Shown here: piece by piece, positions 58,508 to 64,000 of the stretch
Layout of the letters: each line of letters starts with the position of its first letter
How positions within the stretch are numbered: the stretch's first letter is position 1
DNA from: Actinomucor elegans
Taxonomy: Eukaryota > Mucoromycota > Mucoromycetes > Mucorales > Mucoraceae
DNA length: 64,000 nt
Reading direction: 5' to 3'
Assembly (NCBI GenBank): GCA_026027325.1
Contig: JAMSLZ010000002.1
Span: 1,550,001 to 1,614,000, forward strand
The notes under the pieces: model-generated
Database searches by the model: none
What the model was told of the DNA's origin: nothing
The model's input: only the letters and a program-made list of their open reading frames with translations
Translations under genes and position numbers: made by a program

Positions 58508-60260
58508 ATGTCTATCAAGGCAGAGAGAAAGCGCGATACAGCCAATCCTTCTGCTTTCACTTCTACTGATGCAATACCGAATCAACGTGAACAAAATACA
58601 CTAGAATTGAGACCAATCATGGTGGATTCCGATATTGCTACTCCAAATCAACTACCTCAAAGCGATCCGATACAGTCATATATAAAAAGACCCGGTGGAG
58701 GCACTCGCCGAGTACTAAGCCGATTTGAAAGCGTTCCCCATGATGGTTGGAAAATGCTTAAAAAGCTGGTAGGAAACTACCGTCAGCAAGCCAAAAAATT
58801 ACAGCAACAAGCACTTGGCAGTATCGAGCGACAGGCAGAAATCAATACGTTAGGACCTATGATTTTGGCTATGCACTTTTCAAGAGATGAGAATAACAGG
58901 AAACGAATTCCTGTATTTTTAAGTAATCTATCTGTAGTGGTAACCAAAGATGATCCATTCCAAGAACCAAAACGGACCAACAGGTTTCGTGGCACAGTGT
59001 TCAAGATCACAGTACAGTACGGCACAGGGCCTGGAAAGATCACTTGGTCAGTCTATCGTCGGTATTGGGATTTCGTTAAACTGCATTATCGGTACAAAAA
59101 GAGATATGCTAATGCCATAAACAGTAACAGAGACGGTAGTAAAAATAGTTTGATAGGCTCTCGCACTCGGCCACCCAAATTTCCGAGTATTCCTCGCCGT
59201 CACTTCCGCAGAAGAAAAGACAATCAACCAATAGCTTTGCATACGAATGGCACAGCGGCTGGCAGTATAACAGACCTGTCTTCCTCTGAAACCAACCCTC
59301 ATACCCGCTCAGAATCCCTTATGGATGAAGATGCTGTGATGACGTTTATGACCCGTTCGCAAAGTGCCACAGATGCAGGAGTCATCGATGAAGGAACTGC
59401 TTCGGCCAGTAGAGATCCAAGCATTGCATCTTCACAAGTCATGGAAGTAGTAAAAGCAGATCGTTCAGTCTTATTGGCTATGGAAAATTATCTCAATCAA
59501 TTTATCAACTCGATCGAACCCTGTGGATACGTCAATCGACTATGCAAGTTCTTGGAAATATCTGCGTTAGGTTTGCAATTGGCTTCTAGATATCCCAATT
59601 CTAGCCATCATGGAAAAGAAGGCTTTGCCGTATTTCAGAGTCGAACGGATCGTGACCCTAAACAAAAACGCCAGTTCTTTCAAGATGTATTGATGTGTTC
59701 GCTTCCTACTACTGGAGGCAAAAGAAGACGGAAACCAAAATGGTTCGTTGTCCGTGAAAGTTATGTTCTATGTGTAAATGATCCGAGCGAGGTAAACATG
59801 ATATAAGTGTACAAGATAACAAAACTAACTATTTCAAGACTGAGATTTATGATGTATTTTTATTTGATCAAATGTTCGATATACATCGACTAGTTCTGTT
59901 TCGTGACAAACCAGGTCATCGTGCAAAGAACAATAAGAAAAAATTGAGTAATGCGCTAGAAAATGCGTCTCATTGGGCATCGGGAAAATCTACACTGTGC
60001 TTAAAGAATATGCAGGGTGTATATCATTTCAGGGCTAAAAATGAACAGCAAGCAAAGCAATTTGAAAAGTCTATTCAAATCATGGCTCAAAAATCGCTTT
60101 GGTGTAAAGAAAACCGATTTGGAAGCTTTGCTCCCATTCGAATCAATACGCCTGTTGCTTGGTTTGTTGATGCAAGAGATTACTTTTGGGATATGTCAGT
60201 CGCACTTGAGAATGCGAGAGAATGCATATATATTCATGACTGGTGGCTATCTCCGGAGCT

Positions 60261-60299
<39 letters not shown>

Positions 60300-63030
60300 C
60301 ATAGCCTCACCATCAAGAATAGTCCTAATTTCTTTATATATTATCAGTTTCTTAGAAGACCTGCAGCCAGAAATCTTGAATGGAGGTTAGATCGTTTACT
60401 TCGACGTAAGGCTGAACAGGGTGTTAAAGTCTACATTGTCATGTATAAAGAGGTGGCCATGGCTTTACCTCTCTTTTCACATCAAGCTAAACGCCACCTA
60501 CTCTCTCTTTCGAACAACATCTATGTCCAGCGCCATCCTTCTCGTGCCCTCGATATATTCAACAAAGATAGCATCTTTTTCTGGGCGCATCATGAAAAAA
60601 TCTGCGTAGTGGACAATGAAGTAGCCTTTATTGGCGGTATTGATCTCTGCTTCGGTCGCTACGATACCGCAGATCACATCTTACCTGATGATCGAGACCC
60701 TCAACTGCATACGATGACTGAAAAGCCTCAAATTTGGCCTGGTAAAGATTTTTCTAACCCTCGTATCATTGACTTTCATACATTGGACAAGCCGTTTGAA
60801 GATAATATGGATCGAAAGACATTACCTCGTATGCCTTGGCATGATGTTTCTATGCGTATATTAGGTCCTGCTGCTCGCGATGTTTCACGTCATTTCATCC
60901 AACGATGGAACTTTTTGCGTAGAAAGAAGCCTAGTGCACCCAAGAGACCGACTCCCATGTTGGTACCTGTGCCAGATGATTATAACAATGTTATTGGTAT
61001 GGACGATCCTCGCATCTGTCATCCTAACTCGTCCGAATCTTGCCGTGTTCAGATATTGAGAAGTGTATCCCCTTGGAGTATTGGGTCAACAGATCATGTA
61101 GAGCATAGTATCCAGACTGCTTACGTTGAATCTATCAAGAACTCAAACTATTTTGTTTATATCGGTGAGTCTACCTTACATTTGTCAACGTAAAACACTC
61201 ATCAACTGCTTTAGAAAACCAATTCTTTGTCACATCAACCAAGAGTGGAGCAACTGTCATTGAAAACAAAATTGGTGAAGCTCTTTACGAACGCATCTTG
61301 CGAGCTCATAGAGAAGATAAGAAGTGGAGAGCTATCATCATTGTACCTTTGGTTCCTGGATTTCCTGCCAATATTGATGAAACAGAAGCTACTACGGTGC
61401 GTCTAATCATGGAATGTCAATATTTGTCAATTGCTCGAGGCCCTGATTCCATTCTGGCCAGATTGCATGCCCAAGGTGTCACCAACACTCATGAATATAT
61501 CAATTTTTATGGTTTACGCAACTGGGGTGAGTTGAATGGTCAATATGTCACTGAGCAAGTGTATATCCATGCAAAGGTAGCAAAAATAAAAAATAAAAAT
61601 AAAATTCCGTCAAACTATTTTACTAACTGCTTATGAAGACTATGATCGTGGACGATCGAACAGTCATCATAGGATCAGCCAACATCAATGAACGGTCTCA
61701 ACTAGGTACTCGTGACTCTGAGATAGCAGCTTGCATTCAAGACGATAAAGACCTCATTAATTCTAGATTTAACGGTAAAAAAGTCAAAGTGGGCCGATAC
61801 GCGCATACATTGAGAATGCGATTGATGTGTGAGCATATAGGTTTGGATACTGATCGAATTGACCGCGAGAGATACGGTGACAAAACATCAAACTATTTCA
61901 AACAATCGCTTTGGGCCGATCGCGTTCTTGGCGATGATGATAAGAACGACGCAGCCAACTGCTTGCCACCTTATATACAAGTTACTACGGGTTCCAATAC
62001 GAATGTCAAAGAAAAAGATCGAATTCAACAGGAAGAAAAGGACCAGCCTTTTATAGAAGAAGCAAGTCGATACAATACACGCGTTTCATCAGATAGTTCT
62101 TCAGATACTTCCAGAAGTAACTATCTTAAAGTTAATGATAAAAGAAATCGGATCAACGAGAAGAAGCGAACAAGGGTAAAGCGAAAAATCGTATTTCATC
62201 ACAAAAAAAATCAGCTTCAGCAACAAGCCAATGACAGCCAAGAAGCTGGCAAGCGTGCAGCAGCAGCAAACGTTGCTTCCGGTCATCAACAGCTTTCTCA
62301 AACACAACCATTAGAACCAGTTAAAAGCACTGAGACACAGGATACGACCCACTCGACAAGCACTTCTGCATTATCACCTTCCAAATCACTGTTCAATAAA
62401 CGAAAGAGTGCCAAGGAAGACTATTTTGAGTTCTGGACCCAACTTGATCCTGATACTGATAATAACGGCGATATCAAAGCCTGGACCGAACGACTCTCTA
62501 TGAGTGAAACCAAAGCAGATGCAACCACCTCGCCCAGCATCAGCAAAAACCAACCGCCTCAATTCAGTGATTATTACAGCAGTGCCAAGCTCGAACCACC
62601 CAACTCCAAAAATCAAACAGTGGGCGATATTTACAAATTATTACAAGACCCACTGACGCAAGAGTTCCAAGACTTTTGGCACATGTTGGCTCGATTCAAT
62701 ACAGACTTATTCCGCCGTTCTTTCTTGGTAACTCCCGACAACAATGTTCGTAACTGGGAACAGTATGAGCAATTTAGCAAGATGGCCAAGTTGTTTTTAG
62801 GGCGTACAGATGTAAAGCACGGAGGTACAAAGACAACGGCTGCAGCTGCCAATGTGACGACGTTGCCCTTGAACGGAGCAAATGGAGGTGAAAATACGAT
62901 TCGTGAAATTATCAAGCATATTCGTGGCCATTTAGTCATTTGGCCTAACCACTTCATGGAAGAGGGTGATGAACATAATGAGTTTTTATTTAATGTAGAT
63001 AAGTTTGTACCTTTAGAGATATTTGATTAG
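58508..63030 (+). CDS. Phospholipase D with PX and PH domains (PLD1/Spo14-type)
   Basis: Hydrolyses phosphatidylcholine to phosphatidic acid at membranes. Five exons: 58508-59791, 59839-60261, 60348-61164, 61215-61576 and 61639-63030; introns 48-86 nt; 1425 residues. A PX domain lies near residues 155-240 (ITWSVYRRYWDFVKLHYRYKK, then the Pro-rich PPKFPSIPRRH) and a split PH domain near 390-520. The catalytic HKD motifs are HHEKICVVD (His651, Lys653, Asp658) and, built across the last splice, HAK-TMIVD (His960, Lys962, Asp967), each followed by the usual IGG or IGSAN. GLRNWG precedes the second. The C-terminal region after 1040 is a disordered insert, then a conserved FQDFWHMLARFNTD end. The second intron contains a 35-nt A run. 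Spo14-like proteins act in sporulation and secretion; the role here is inferred. Confidence 0.95.
60264..60298. repeat. Poly(A) run, 35 nt, inside a phospholipase D intron
   Basis: Begins one base after the GT donor of intron 2 (60262-60347). Translating through it would give a spurious poly-Lys. Confidence 0.95.
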
Positions 63031-63183
63031 AATAAATTATAGATGTAGGTATTATTAGCTAACCCTTTGGCTTAATTTGGGAGCCGACTATCAGCACAAC
63101 TGCCTTTTTTATTTGATTCAAAATAAAAAAAAAAACAAAGCAGGTCTGATCAGTAATTCTAACTCATTCTAGTATAGGTAGTA

Positions 63184-63250
63184 GTCCATTCTGAATATGG
63201 GCTATTCCGTCAAATGACATTATTATGCCAAGATCGGTAGAAAGATCTAG
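63184..63250 (-). repeat. Dispersed short repeat (AGATCTCTCG family), inverted copy
   Basis: On the minus strand reads AGATCTTTCTACCGATCTTG, GTCATTTGACGG, then ATATTCAGAATGGA, the same order as the 57996 copy. Confidence 0.5.
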
Positions 63251-63476
63251 AAATCATCAGATGCAGTTTTGCATGAATTATATGTAAATTCCAGTTAATC
63301 ATTACTGAATTGTAATATACTTCTATATTTTATCTAAATAAAGGCTCAATCAGATTCAATTTCGTGTCCTCAATATGAGGCACTAAACTGAAGCCAATTG
63401 AACGATCAATGATAAATTGGATTTAGCCTATATAGAATATGTATAATTTGCAGTCAGTTATTATTGTACGATACAC

Positions 63477-63521
<45 letters not shown>

Positions 63522-63573
63522 TTCGATGGTTGCTCTAATAGATGTAACGGCTTATTGCAAATTTTCACTATGT

Positions 63574-63620
63574 AGCCATCAGATCCGATATTATTAAGAG
63601 TGGGATCGCACGAGAGATCT
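63574..63620 (-). repeat. Dispersed short repeat (AGATCTCTCG family), inverted copy
   Basis: Minus strand AGATCTCTCGTGCGATCCC then AATATCGGATC, closest to the 23570 copy. Confidence 0.5.
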
Positions 63621-63754
63621 ATAGCTCATTAGATCTTGATTACATGAGATACAAGTAATTTATTACAGATCATGAATGTAGAGCATACTTGTTATATTTC
63701 AAGCAAATAATGACCCTAACTAATAGGTGTGGTAGTTCAGCGTGGGCAGACACT

Positions 63755-63797
63755 AGTTGTCAGACGTTACATCTAACGGAAATTGGTCGGGAGATCA
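63755..63797 (-). repeat. Dispersed short repeat (AGATCTCTCG family), inverted copy
   Basis: Minus strand GATCTCCCGACCAATTTCCG then GATGTAACGTCTGACAAC, closest to the 30286 copy. Confidence 0.45.
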
Positions 63798-64000
63798 TTA
63801 AATCCTTCAGTTTACACTAAATGCTTTATAACTTGCATTTGATCGGCAGCATAAAATATACTCATAATATTCTAGTCAAACAACGTATATCAGTAGTTGC
63901 GTCACTTTATTTTGAACATTATATTAGTTGGCATTCAGGCACGGTGTTGAAATAGGAATCAGTAAATGATTTCAGAAAGGTAAAGAAAAAGCTCAATTTC

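Larger units (their letters stand above)
63031..64000. other. Intergenic region with poly(T) and three inverted dispersed repeats
   Basis: A T run of 39 lies at 63481-63519. Three minus-strand members of the dispersed family lie near 63184-63250, 63574-63620 and 63755-63797. No gene seen up to the window end. Confidence 0.55.

Noticed and set aside
60243..60347. A poly-Lys protein segment reading through the poly(A) run into the phospholipase D exon.
   Set aside because: The run is intronic: donor at 60262 and acceptor at 60347 restore the conserved phospholipase frame.

Overview
The window is nuclear DNA from a filamentous fungus, most likely a member of the Mucorales (Mucoromycota). It is AT-rich. 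Genes carry many short GT-AG introns, mostly 47-86 nt, and are separated by 1-3 kb AT-rich gaps holding decayed transposons and long poly(A)/poly(T) runs. The gene set is eukaryotic (FYVE lipid kinase, importin-7, augmin, NatB, phospholipase D, an ACA-reading tRNA-Thr). The order-level assignment is inference from gene style and protein flavour, not from a marker gene.

Layout. 1-4065 (-): 5' part of the Fab1/PIKfyve lipid kinase, cut by the window edge. 4513-5226 (+): unknown small protein ending in a CaaX-type box. 7257-8271 (-): mitochondrial ribosomal protein uS2m. 10217-12069 (+): AzgA-type purine permease. 13669-15881 (-): nine-exon secreted/type I kelch protein. About 16.3-17.5 kb: AT microsatellite, Tc1/mariner relic, poly(A). 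18243-19464 (+): lysophospholipid acyltransferase, followed after 132 bp by a fumarate-reductase-type flavoprotein (19597-21588 +). 21.7-22.5 kb: decayed TnpB/Fanzor-like element. 23826-25515 (-): HAUS3-like augmin subunit, divergent and only 82 bp from a 1380-aa tryptophan-motif/CCHC protein (25598-29855 +). 31731-32637 (-): bZIP factor. 33189-33999 (+): PNK-like P-loop kinase. 37386-37457 (+): tRNA-Thr(TGT). 37808-38477 (-): YhhN/TMEM86 protein. 39617-42910 (-): NatB auxiliary subunit (NAA25/Mdm20). 43485-47749 (-): F-box/LRR protein with a long Trp-motif tail. 49191-51165 (-): unknown seven-exon protein with a PD-(D/E)XK-like core. 51.5-52.2 kb: 154-bp tandem repeats. 53552-56901 (-): importin-7/Nmd5 karyopherin. 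58508-63030 (+): PX-PH phospholipase D.

Genes do not form an operon-like pathway, but themes recur. Fab1, PLD and the acyltransferase are phosphoinositide and phospholipid enzymes. uS2m and the fumarate-reductase-like enzyme are probably mitochondrial.

The most unusual material is two long proteins with many isolated Trp residues in small or polar surroundings, resembling Argonaute-binding GW/WG (AGO-hook) proteins. One also has two CCHC zinc knuckles and the other an F-box/LRR domain. Next come the TnpB/Fanzor-like relic, a short dispersed repeat family with at least eight copies, and the 154-bp array. Exon boundaries were placed by eye from GT-AG signals, reading-phase continuity and homology, and are predictions.
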